DNA of 26,269 bases, taken from contig JAUCBJ010001437.1 in NCBI GenBank assembly GCA_032718475.1, positions 1 to 26,269 of the forward strand. The letters run 5' to 3'. Shown one piece after another: positions 1-11,700 of the stretch. A program made the translations under genes and the position numbers. Position 1 is the stretch's first letter; each line of letters opens with the position of its first letter. Under the pieces are notes generated by a model. It did no database searches, had not been told where the DNA came from, and worked only from the letters and a program-made list of their open reading frames with translations. This DNA comes from Nemertoderma westbladi. Lineage: Eukaryota > Xenacoelomorpha > Nemertodermatida > Nemertodermatidae.

Positions 1-1877
1 CCACTCACTGGCTGGTTGTACATAATTCCAGCCCATCTATCTATATTACTTATACTACCACTCACTGGCTGGTTGTACATAATTCCAGCCCATCTATCTA
101 TATTACTTATACTACCACTCACTGGCTGGTTGTACATAATTCCAGCCCATCTATCTATACTACTTGTACTACCACTCACTGGCTGGTTGTACATAATTCC
201 AGCCCATCTATCTATATTACTTATACTACCACTCACTGGCTGGTTGTACATAATTCCAGCCCATCTATCTATACTACTTGTACTACCACTCACTGGCTGG
301 TTGTACATAATTCCAGCCCGTCTATCTATATTACTTATACTACCACTCACTGGCTGGTTGTACATAATTCCAGCCCATCTATCTATACTACTTGTACTAC
401 CACTCACTGGCTGGTTGTACATAATTCCAGCCCATCTATCTATATTACTGTACTTATACTACCACTCACTGGCTGGTTGTACATAATTCCAGCCCATCTA
501 TCTATATTACTTATACTACCACTCACTGGCTGGTTGTACATAATTCCAGCCCATCTATCTATATTACTTATACTACCACTCACTGGCTGGTTGTACATAA
601 TTCCAGCCCGTCTATCTATATTACTTATACTACCACTCACTGGCTGGTTGTACATAATTCCAGCCCATCTATCTATATTACTTATACTACCACTCACTGG
701 CTGGTTGTACATAATTCCAGCCCATCTATCTATATTACTTGTACTACCACTCACTGGCTGGTTGTACATAATTCCAGCCCATCTATCTATATTACTTATA
801 CTACCACTCACTGGCTGGTTGTACATAATTCCAGCCCATCTATCTATATTACTTATACTACCACTCACTGGCTGGTTGTACATAATTCCAGCCCATCTAT
901 CTATATTACTTATACTACCACTCACTGGCTGGTTGTACATAATTCCAGCCCATCTATCTATATTACTTATACTACCACTCACTGGCTGGTTGTACATAAT
1001 TCCAGCCCATCTATCTATATTACTTGTACTACCACTCACTGGCTGGTTGTACATAATTCCAGCCCATCTATCTATATTACTTATACTACCACTCACTGGC
1101 TGGTTGTACATAATTCCAGCCCATCTATCTATACTACTTGTACTACCACTCACTGGCTGGTTGTACATAATTCCAGCCCATCTATCTATACTACTTGTTC
1201 TACCACTCACTGGCTGGTTGTACATAATTCCAGCCCATCTATCTATATTACTTATACTACCACTCACTGGCTGGTTATACATAATTCCAGCCCATCTATC
1301 TATACTACTTGTACTACCACTCACTGGCTGGTTGTACATAATTCCAGCCCATCTATCTATACTACTTGTACTACCACTCACTGGCTGGTTGTACATAATT
1401 CCAGCCCATCTATCTATATTACTTATACTACCACTCACTGGCTGGTTATACATAATTCCAGCCCATCTATCTATACTACTTGTACTACCACTCACTGGCT
1501 GGTTGTACATAATTCCAGCCCATCTATCTATATTACTTATACTACCACTCACTGGCTGGTTGTACATAATTCCAGCCCATCTATCTATATTACTTATACT
1601 ACCACTCACTGGCTGGTTGTACATAATTCCAGCCCATCTATCTATATTACTTATACTACCACTCACTGGCTGGTTATACATAATTCCAGCCCATCTATCT
1701 ATATTACTTATACTACCACTCACTGGCTGGTTGTACATAATTCCAGCCCATCTATCTATATTACTTATACTACCACTCACTGGCTGGTTGTACATAATTC
1801 CAGCCCATCTATCTATATTACTTATACTACCACTCACTGGCTGGTTGTACATAATTCCAGCCCATCTATCTATATTA
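1..1877. repeat. 57-bp minisatellite, about 33 copies, truncated at the window start
   Basis: Tandem units of 57 bp run from base 1 to about 1877, where the last unit breaks off after CTATATTA. Recognisable parts are CCACTCACTGGCTGGTTGTA, CATAATTCCAGCCCATCTAT and CTATATTACTTATACTA. Copies differ at a few positions: ATATTACTTATA against ATACTACTTGTA, CAT against CGT, and TTGTAC against TTATAC. One unit near 445-455 has a 5-bp insertion that shifts the frame. Because 57 is 19 codons and the unit lacks stops in several frames, long ORFs appear on both strands (19-residue periods). I treat these as by-products of the period. The array lies 600 bp upstream of the lectin-like gene and its left end is not visible. 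Confidence 0.95.
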
Positions 1878-2474
1878 TGTATAACTTCGTAACGAAAGTG
1901 GCCGCTAAACTATAAATCACCACTAAGATATATATTCTATTTTTAGTTTAGGTTTTGCGTTTAGGTACAAGTTTTCCCCTCACCGATTCGCTCTCCCTCA
2001 CCCTCACCGAATTGCTCGCGATACTATTTCTCCCCGACAATTATTTTACTCACGCGGTTGACGTTCTGTATTCGTATTGCGGTAATGGAGACTCTAACTC
2101 CCTCACATTCTCACCTGCCAGTCCTTATTCCCGTAACTTAAAGGTAATTATAGATATAAATAATTAATGACCTTTGCTAGCCGACTATGAGATTTGAAAA
2201 GAAATCCACCTGCTTGGTTGCTATGTAACAACGGTTACCATAGTTACTCAATAATAAGTATTAAATAATCTACCAATCTTGAGGACAATATTGTCCATTT
2301 AATTTACCAGTCCCACCATTTAAATTTTGTAGTGGATTGAGAATCGAACTATGTATCAGTACTACTGTAATACCAGAGTTACACATTTATGAAATTTCTA
2401 CATCCATAAGAAGTTTGGAATTACTCAATAGCACCCCCCTTGTGTTTAATGGTCATTACAGTACATATATCGCC
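1878..2474 (+). other. 5' flank of the lectin-like gene
   Basis: No gene is supported here. It probably holds the promoter and 5' UTR of the gene starting at 2475. I see no convincing TATA box. The clearest structure is a 14-bp palindrome at 2283-2296. An upstream in-frame ATG at 2337 would add 46 residues, but they resemble no signal peptide, so the start at 2475 is preferred. Confidence 0.5.
2283..2296. promoter_or_regulatory. 14-bp perfect palindrome
   Basis: GGACAATATTGTCC is self-complementary over 14 bp and lies about 180 bp upstream of the chosen ATG. It could be a dimeric transcription-factor site. A chance palindrome of this length is possible, and nothing else supports a function. 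Confidence 0.25.
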
Positions 2475-2702
2475 ATGTACACAATCTTTCTCCTATTGGC
2501 TGTAGCTTTGTACTTCGGTAAAGCCACCCGCAACCCCAGGGAGGTCACGTTCAGTCCGACTATCTTTATGCTAAAAGATTTTCCGAGTTCCGGCAACCTT
2601 CATCTCATAGCGGAAACCAGTGACGGCAACCCCAACACTGTGGGAGAGAAAGAGGCCATGGAAGAGTTCAGTTGCTACAACTTCGCTATCCAATACGGAA
2701 CG
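2475..2702 (+). CDS. lectin-like gene, exon 1 (signal peptide)
   Basis: This exon holds 76 codons from ATG to a phase-0 donor, ACG followed by GTAAGC. The start is chosen because it places a hydrophobic signal peptide at the N-terminus. Reading through the donor reaches a stop at 2742. Confidence 0.75.
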
Positions 2703-5700
2703 GTAAGCAATGTTTTCAGTTTTGTATTATCGATTAAAAACTGAGACTAACATGATTTTTGTAATGTGGGCTACTTGTCCCTTATATTAATATTGCATTT
2801 ATGTGTATCTTTTTTTACTTTTTGAATTATTTAGATTTAATTTTTACTTCAGACAGCGAAATACATTATTTGGAATTCAGAGGTTTGTAAGGTATTCAAC
2901 GCAGACGGAGAGGTGGGTACTCCTACCTGCAACCCAACCACGGACGTAACGGTAAAACCCGTTGACAATTACCCAGCTTCCGATTACAACAGACGAACCG
3001 TTAAAGATATATGCGACGGGAGAGACAGATGCGCCATGAAGGCAGGTAGGTGTGTAATTATAATGTATGAATCAAGCTAATTAAAATAAATAATATTTCG
3101 ACAAAATTGTTATAGTTTTCAAAAAAGTATGGGAGGCTTAGTCAATTAATGGAACTCGAGATAGTTCTCGAGATATGCAATGTAGGGCCGTAAGTCACAA
3201 CATATGTATAGTGTTTGCTATAGTGTTATGTATAGCATTGCATTGATAATAAGAAAACGCACATACGGTTTTATTGAAATGTGTCTTGAAATATGTATTT
3301 ACAAACCGGTTGTACAATACAAAAACACCGTAAGTACAAAAAAATAAAATAAGTAAAAATATTAATGAAAAGTGAAAAATAATCACGTAGAAAAATTTCC
3401 TACCCAAATTTGCGTAGGCCATGTTCTAGTAAATGATAGTTGCGATAGTGATTTTCTGGCAGTTAAATAATCCACCGAATCGTATTACACTAAAGGTTCA
3501 TTTAATATTAGGAGGCATACACAGTACACAGGATTGGCTCGGATCAGAGAATCGTGACTGGAGAGATCAGACTTGGTGTGTTAGCAAACACAGCAGTGTA
3601 AGCAAGGAATCAACAATGACTGGGAGAAACTTACTGTAGAACTGATAATGCAGTAAAGAAGGCTTCTACTGTATCAGCATTACAGCTCAGACACAAGGGC
3701 TCCGGCGGAGACTGTTGATGGAAATAAATTAAAGAACATTCCGGCAGTTCTTACATTTGTGGATTTGAGAAATCGTTCGACTCCATCCATTCAAATGCTG
3801 GAAATTCTAAGAGCTTATGGAATACCAGAAGTAATTGTTGATAGATTGGATTGTTGCCGAAGCTCACAGAAGACTTCATGTGTCACAGAAGCTATGGGAC
3901 TCTTACCAGATGATGAAACTGTTTCTTTACTATTCATAATTATACTGCATTGAATTACGCCATGATGACAGCCACAATATTGGGTACACACAAGAACGTA
4001 CTGTAGTAGCTGCTTATATCCTGCTCTTACAGTGTCACAGACACCGACTTGCGGATGGCATGCTTTCTAATACGCACAACTTCTACCATACAAAAGGCGG
4101 TTGGAGAGCACATAAAATACTATCAGGACTAAATTCATGACTTTAATGTTAATGGAAGCTTGAGTTAGGAAAGCAAAGGAATGGGTACAAAAATGGATAC
4201 CATCTGGAAATCAGACATCTCCCGACCTGAATGAAGACCGCAAACATTCGAGCCACAGTGGAAATTGTACTTTTATATTTGGGGGGGGGGGGGGGGGGGG
4301 GGGTGGGGGGTGACATAAAAACAGACGAAATCGCTTTAACAACGAATTTATGGTTGCTACAAAAAAGTACTAAGGGTAGCCTTAAACATAGACAATACAT
4401 GACAAATGCCGAGCTTTATGGTACAATACCACCTGTATCAACCACCCTCCGTGAACGCAGATTAAGATTCAGTGGGCACTGCTGGCGAAGTAAAGACGAG
4501 GTCTTACCAGATCTACTTTTCTGGCAACCAACACATGGAAGGCGTACCCGTGGACGACCGGCTATAACATATATAGACCAGCTTGAAAGGGATACTGAAC
4601 TTGAGAGAAACGCAATTGCGCCAACTATGGAGAATCGGAAAGCCTATAGAAGTATCTCATTTCCACTGTCCGCGTTCGCTCGAACTGGTAGTAGTAGTAA
4701 GTAGTACAGTAGATCATCTATAGTATAATATACAACATGCCGTTGCAAATAATTTAATTACTCTATCTTTATGTTTCAGCTGTTCCGATATCCCGCGGTT
4801 TCGACGACGGACTCCGGGTTCAGTTCGTCAGCTCCAACGAGGCCGTCACAGTCGGTCAGGAGATAAAAAACATCTTCGGGGAGTGCGGCTCCCCTGTCCC
4901 CTTGGTTATATCCGGAGCGGATGTGGGACCGTGGTTCTACGTTGATATGCAACGCAGTTACGTTCTAGGGTTCGTATATCTGCGGACTTCCGTCGGACAA
5001 GGTGAGTAACAACTTCCGTCGGACAAGTTGGGTAACAACATCCGTCGGACAAGGTGAGTAACAACATCCGTCGGTCAAGGTGAGCAACAACATCCGTCGG
5101 ACAAGTTGGGTAACAACATCCGTCGGACATGGTGAGTAACAACATCCGTCGGACAAGTTGGGTAACAACATCCGTCGAACATGGTGAGTAACAACATCCA
5201 TCGTACAAGTTGGGTAACAACATCCGTCGGACATGGTAACAATATCCGTCGGACAAGGTGAGTAGCAACATCCGTCGGACAAGTTGGGTAACAACATCCG
5301 TCGGACAAGGTGAGTAACAACATCCGTCGGACAAGTTGGGTAACAACATCCGTCGGACAAGTTGGGTAACAACATCCGTCGGACATGGTGAGTAACAACA
5401 TCCGTCGGACAAGTTGGGTAACAACATCCGTCGGACAAGTTGGGTAACAACATCCGTCGGACAAGGTGAGTAACAACATCCGTCGGACATGGTGAGTAAC
5501 AATATCCGTCGGACAAGGTGAGTAGCAACATCCGTCGGACAAGTTGGGTAACAACATCCGTCGGACAAGGTGAGTAACAACATCCGTCGGACATGGTGAG
5601 TAACAATATCCGTCGGACAAGGTGAGTAGCAACATCCGTCGGACAAGTTGGGTAACAACATCCGTCGGACAAGGTGAGTAACAACATCCGTCGGACAAGT

Positions 5701-8700
5701 TGGGTAACAACATCCGTCGGACAAGTTGGGTAACAACATCCGTCGGACATGGTGAGTAACAACATCCGTCGGACAAGTTGGGTAGCAACATCCGTCGGAC
5801 AAGTTGGGTAACAACATCCGTCGGACAAGTTGGGTAACAACATCCGTCGGACAAGGTGAGTAACAATATCCGTCGGACAAGGTGAGTAGCAACATCCGTC
5901 AGACAAGTTGGGTAACAACATCCGTCGGACATGGTGAGTAACAACATCCGTCGGACAAGTTGGGTAACAGCATCCGTCGGACAAGTGGGGAAACAACATC
6001 CGTCGGACAAGGTGAGTAACAACATCCGTCGGACAAGTTGGGTAACAACATCCGTCGGACATGGTGAGTAACAACATCCGTCGGACAATTTGGGTAACAA
6101 CATCCGTCGGACATGGTGAGTAACAACATCCATCGTACAAGTTGGGTAACAACATCCGTCGGACATGGTGAGTAACAATATCCGTCGGACAAGGTGAGTA
6201 GCAACATCCGTCGGACAAGTTGGGTAACAACATCCGTCGGACAAGGTGAGTAACAACATCCGTCGGACAAGTTGGGTAACAACATCCGTCGGACATGGTG
6301 AGTAACAACATCCGTCGGACAAGTTGGGTAACAACATCCGTCGGACAAGTTGGGTAACAACATCCGTCGGACAAGGTGAGTAACAACATCCGTCGGACAA
6401 GTTGGGTAACAACATCCGTCGGACATGGTGAGTAACAACATCCGTCGGACAAGTTGGGTAACAACATCCGTCGGATATGGTGAGTAACAACATCCATCGT
6501 ACAAGTTGGGTAACAACATCCGTCGGATATGGTGAGTAACAAAACAATATCCGTCGGACAAGGTGAGTAGCAACATCCGTCGGACAAGTTGGGTAACAAC
6601 ATCCGTCGGACATGGTGAGTAACAACATCCGTCGGACAAGTTGGGTAACAACATCCGTCGGACAAGTTGGGAAACAACATCCGTCGGACAAGGTGAGTAA
6701 CAACATCCGTCGGACAAGTTGGGTAACAACATCCGTCGGACATGGTGAGTAACAACATCCGTCGGACAAGTTGGGTAACAACATCCGTCGGACATGGTAA
6801 GTAACATCATCCGTCGGACAAGTTGGGTAACAATATCCGTCGGACATGGTAAGTAACAACATCCGTCGGACAAGTTGGGTAACAACATCCGTCGGACATG
6901 GTAAGTAACAACATCCGTCGGACAAGTTGGGTAACAACATCCGTCGGACAAGTTGGGCAACAACATCCGTCGGACAAGTTGGGAAACAACATCCGTCGGA
7001 CAAGGTGAGTAACAACATCCGTCGGACAAGTTGGGTAACAACATCCGTCGGACATGGTGAGTAACAACATCCGTCGGACAAGTTGGGTAACAACATCCGT
7101 CGGACATGGTAAGTAACATCATCCGTCGGACAAGTTGGGTAACAACATCCGTCGGACATGGTAAGTAACAACATCCGTCGGACAAGTTGGGTAACAACAT
7201 CCGTCGGACATGGTAAGTAACAACATCCGTCGGACAAGTTGGGTAACATCATCCGTCGGACAAGTTGGGTAACAACATCCGTCGGACATGGTAAGTAACA
7301 ACATCCGTCGGACAAGTTGGGTAACAACATCCGTCGGACATGGTAAGTAACATCATCCGTCGGACAAGTTGGGTAACAACATCCGTCGGACATGGTGAGT
7401 AACAACATCCGTCGGACAAGTTGGGTAACAACATCCGTCGGACATGGTAAGTAACATCATCCGTCGGACAAGTTGGGTTACAACATCCGTCGGACATGGT
7501 AAGTAACATCATCCGTCGGACAAGTTGGGTAACAACATCCGTCGGACATGGTAAGTAACAACATCCGTCTGACAAGTTGGGTAACAACATCCGTCGGATA
7601 TGGTGAGTAACAACATCCGTCTGACAAGTTGGGTAACAACATCCGTCGGACAAGTTGGGTAACAACGGAGGATATGTCACAAAGACATCATAATATTATA
7701 ATACAGATTCTATACCGTATATAAATAGCAAGGCGCATCAATAAAAACAATATACAGCAACCTTAAGAATAAATTAGTTATAAAATTAACAATATGTACA
7801 TAGTAACCTAAGATACGAACTAACTCTAACTGTTATTACACACAATAACATGTTAAACAACACAGAGAGGTGAGTCAAATGACTCTCTAGGAAGGATGCA
7901 AGAAAAATTAAAACGTTTTGCAAACAGAAAGCAGAGGCACAAAGATGAGGCACCGATAGACCTAACTACCATAATGTACACAATCACTAACCATGATGTA
8001 CACAAATACTAACCATAATGTACACAATCACTAACCAACCATAATGTACGTACACAAACATTTAACAAAAGATAATTTAATGTACACAAACATTTAACAA
8101 AAGATAATTTAATGTACAACAATAGTACAACCACAATAAGAAATATACAATATAGGAAATAAATAAAATAATAGAAAAAATAAACAGGAACCCATGAGGA
8201 ATGTTAATCAGCATGGATGTATTTTAGGTTAATTATTAGGTACAAAAAGCAAATCCCGGTAGTCGGGAGTCACAAACAAAAAATTAATAATTTAAATTAA
8301 ATAGACTCTCAGCCGCCAGCCGGAATCATTCGTTTAGTTGAGCGATCCAGTGCCAGCAGGTAATCCAGCATTTATCGAATACCGTATCAAAATAAAAACA
8401 ACTGGAGACAAACCAATCTATATAAAAATATACACCTTGGGGTTGGGAATAAAAAAATGTAATACAGTGCGGAGTGCTACCCAAAACGTGTGGTGTAACT
8501 ACGGTAGGTGTAAAATAACTCACATATAATTTAGTGTAAAATGATAATATACAAGTGGTGTGGGTTGAGTGAAAACTATAATAAAATAGGGAATATTTGA
8601 GTAAATAAAGAGATACGAGCAGAAACAGCTTACAGTATACCAGCCTGTAGCACAAGTTAAAATAAATAACACACTGTAACACAATTGAAAAATCAGAATA

Positions 8701-11700
8701 TAAAATAATTTGAGTTCTAGCGTGGGTGGTCCAAAAAATGTATAAGTGATTGTCAACTCAGCTTAGCTGCTAATATAATTGAGTATAATGTGTGTGATCA
8801 AAATATCAGCTTTAAATAGAGTGCAAAAATGTCGTGCCATGTGGTAACATTCGCAATCAAGCGAGACTTCGTTTCGTGCGACCATACCATTACCCATACC
8901 CATGTTTGCGGCAATCGGTACCAATATAAAGCAACATCATGTTTGATGACACAATTTCTCACGATTTTACCTTATTCTGTAGCTGAGCCGGATGAGTGAT
9001 CAACTTTTTTGGACCGCCCTATTGAATAGACCACCTAATTTGCAACGCTATAATGGCACTGCCCAACTCACCAGCAGTGCTTATTAATTATATTATACAA
9101 AGTGTTTCCAGTAGAAAAAATACCCATAGTAACACAACCATAAATTAAAACAACTCGATAGTTAGTGTTAGGTCTGGAATATAAAGCCGAGCCAATAGAT
9201 AAACCAATCGCGAGCGGGAATGTAGAGGTCGAAGCGTGCGTGGGAGACTAAAGGGAATCCTCGGAGCCAATCCAATATGGCCGCATCAAACTTATCCTCT
9301 AAGACGACGAAAATACCAGGAAGTATAAGAAATACAGAGAAAACAGCCAGATAGAAAGATAGAAGGAAGACAGGGTGTCTGGTGGAGGGTTCAGCAACTA
9401 GGAGACCGTCGGAGGGGTCGGTTGATAGGAGAAAGTCGGGGGTGTTGGGGTTTAGGACAGGGGCCATCCCGTTGGGAAGGTGCGGGGACAACTTCGGTTT
9501 GGTTTCCTCGACAAATGGGAAGACGTCTGTCTGAGAATCATCGTCGCTAGACTCCATGGTGCACAGTGGAGCCGCAGGGGGCGCTACTTGTGTGGGAGTA
9601 GAGGTTCCCAAAGGGGCGGCTATGGGGGGCTCTACTGTGGTGGATGGAGGAGTTGGGGGGGATTCGGGGGCGGTGTGGATGGGAGGGGTTGAGGTGGGAG
9701 CAGCGGGGATGGGAGGGGTTGAGGTGGGGGTAACTGAGATTGGATCAGCTGACATGGGAGGAGCTGGAATGTGAGTGGATCCCTGGGGGATGGAGTCGGG
9801 GTTGAGAGCGAGAGGTCGTGTTGAGTAGGAGGATATGGAGGGGGGGTCGGGGTGTTGGGAGAGACAGGGGACTGAGGAGGAAGCAGATAGGCCGATAGGA
9901 GAGGCAACGAGAGGAGGGAGAGACACGCCCCCATGAGGGGCAACCGAAACTGGAGGAGCGACCGAGAGATCGGAAGTGGAGCGCCTCCGTTCCGAGTGAT
10001 CCCGGACGAGTCTCCGATTCCGGATGCTTCCGGCTCGGAGGAAGCCCCGCCTGGGGGCCGGGTTGTCGGCCTGGAGTTCCGAGAGGGTCGGGTTGGAGCA
10101 GCGATGGGAGGCGGTGCGGAAGAATCGGCCCAGAACGCGGCCGCCCCGCAGCACAGGAGCCGAGGCCGAACTCAGCGACGTGTAGAAAGTCATCGCCTCC
10201 ACGGCGGACTTCCACAGATGTTTAGCGGCCGGTTGGGAATCGCAGTAATACTTGATGACGGCGCTGGAGGCGCTCGAGTGATCCAATACGCAAACCTCGA
10301 AGACGTCACCTCGGAAGTCGAACTGCCCGAGTTGGTTCCACGGGTAGAGAGCGACGCGAGTCGAGGAGGCGGAGAAGACGCCCATCCCGGGGTGAGTGAA
10401 TCCGAGGAAGAGCGGCTTCCCTGCGTCGTCTGCGCACAGATGGGGATCCAGTCCGTAGGTGTCTGCGGCGGCGGCGATCGAGAAGAATTCGTCCTCGCAC
10501 TCCCGGGGCGAGCGGCCGCGGTACTCAGTGGAGTGGAGGCGATGCACGCGCGTGTGGAAGCTCTGGGATTCCTCCGGGAGGATACCAAATACGGCTACGT
10601 ATCCCTCCAGATGTTCCTCGGCTTGGAAGTCGCCTAGCGATTCCTGCACGACGCACGCCCCCATCCGCGCCTCGTCCTCCGAACTGACTCGCAGACGCCC
10701 GTGACGCAGATCCTTCCGCAGCTGTAAGTAACACATATACATAGCCAACGGGGTCTTTAGCTCCCTCGGGTCCCTCGGGTAAAACTTAATCCGAAGATTG
10801 AGTTGGTAAGGTTTAGTTTTACGGAGCTGTTTCTTTATTGGTTTCTCCGGGTTCAACCAGTGTCTCCTCTTGTCTTTATCTACGAATCGCAAACCGAAGT
10901 ACCCCTTCTCCTCCAATGCTAGTCGATCGCAAATCGCGTTAAACACTTCTTTACCGATGCTAGTCGGCTGACAGTCGATATGGAGGTCGTTCTCATCGTC
11001 TAACAGAGACACACTGCAACAGAAACCCCCTCGTCCGGCGACTTTCAAAGGAGATTTCAGTTTGGAAGATAAATGGCGTTTTAACGACCCCATTATTTCT
11101 GAATTTTTGTTAGCAGTTGCAGAGTTGAGTTAGGCTATGCTATCGTTACATTAGATTATTTAGATTAGGTCGGTACCGGCAGACCGGTAACACAATTCCA
11201 GAATTCGTTGTTTTTCTAACGGTACCGGCAGACCGGTCCGGTATGTTTCTGTGTTTGTAAGTTCTGAAGTTGCAATATTTTTTAAGTCCTGCAGTCCTGT
11301 AAAGGCCTAAACGCTGAAACGAGGCCTACACCTACACTACTACAGTCTGACAGTAAGGCCTGCCCATGGAATACTAAATATACATAAATGCATAAATGTA
11401 TATTTAGTACAGTAGTATTCCATGGCCTGCCAGTACTGTCAATATAAAATCCTGCAAGAATTATTACAATATCCTGATTTTCTTCGACTATAGCCAGATA
11501 GCCTACAGTATCAGCCTATGCCATTATTAGGTACGTCATGTACAGAAGTAATAATAGGTCGTTTATTGCGGCTTATACAGTACCGATATGAGCTGAGTTC
11601 AAGGGACAGCTGGTAACATATTAATTGTAATGGAATGCGCCTATGGATTCCACCCAGAGGTACTATGGATTTTGGCTTCCCATACTCTATACTACTATTA

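Noticed and set aside
16-1892. ORFs of 156-471 codons on both strands in the 57-bp array
   Set aside because: The period is a multiple of three and the unit lacks stops, so open frames are automatic. A 5-bp insertion breaks the frame, and there is no start or end context.
2337-2474. Upstream ATG extending the lectin-like protein by 46 residues
   Set aside because: The extension does not resemble a signal peptide and would bury the good one starting at 2475.
4986-7664. Possible CRISPR array
   Set aside because: The units are contiguous with no unique spacers, in a eukaryotic intron, and grade into each other by point mutations. It is a minisatellite.
4906-7680. Very long minus-strand ORFs (up to 777 codons) with a cysteine-rich 26-residue repeat
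   Set aside because: They arise because the 26-bp unit has no minus-strand stop in any phase. All three minus frames are open over the same array, and the array is the expanded exon 3 donor of a plus-strand gene. No domain or splice context supports a protein.
9480-10734. Overlapping plus- and minus-strand ORFs within the FERM gene
   Set aside because: They are shadows of the GC-rich, proline-rich FERM coding frame; none shows a domain.
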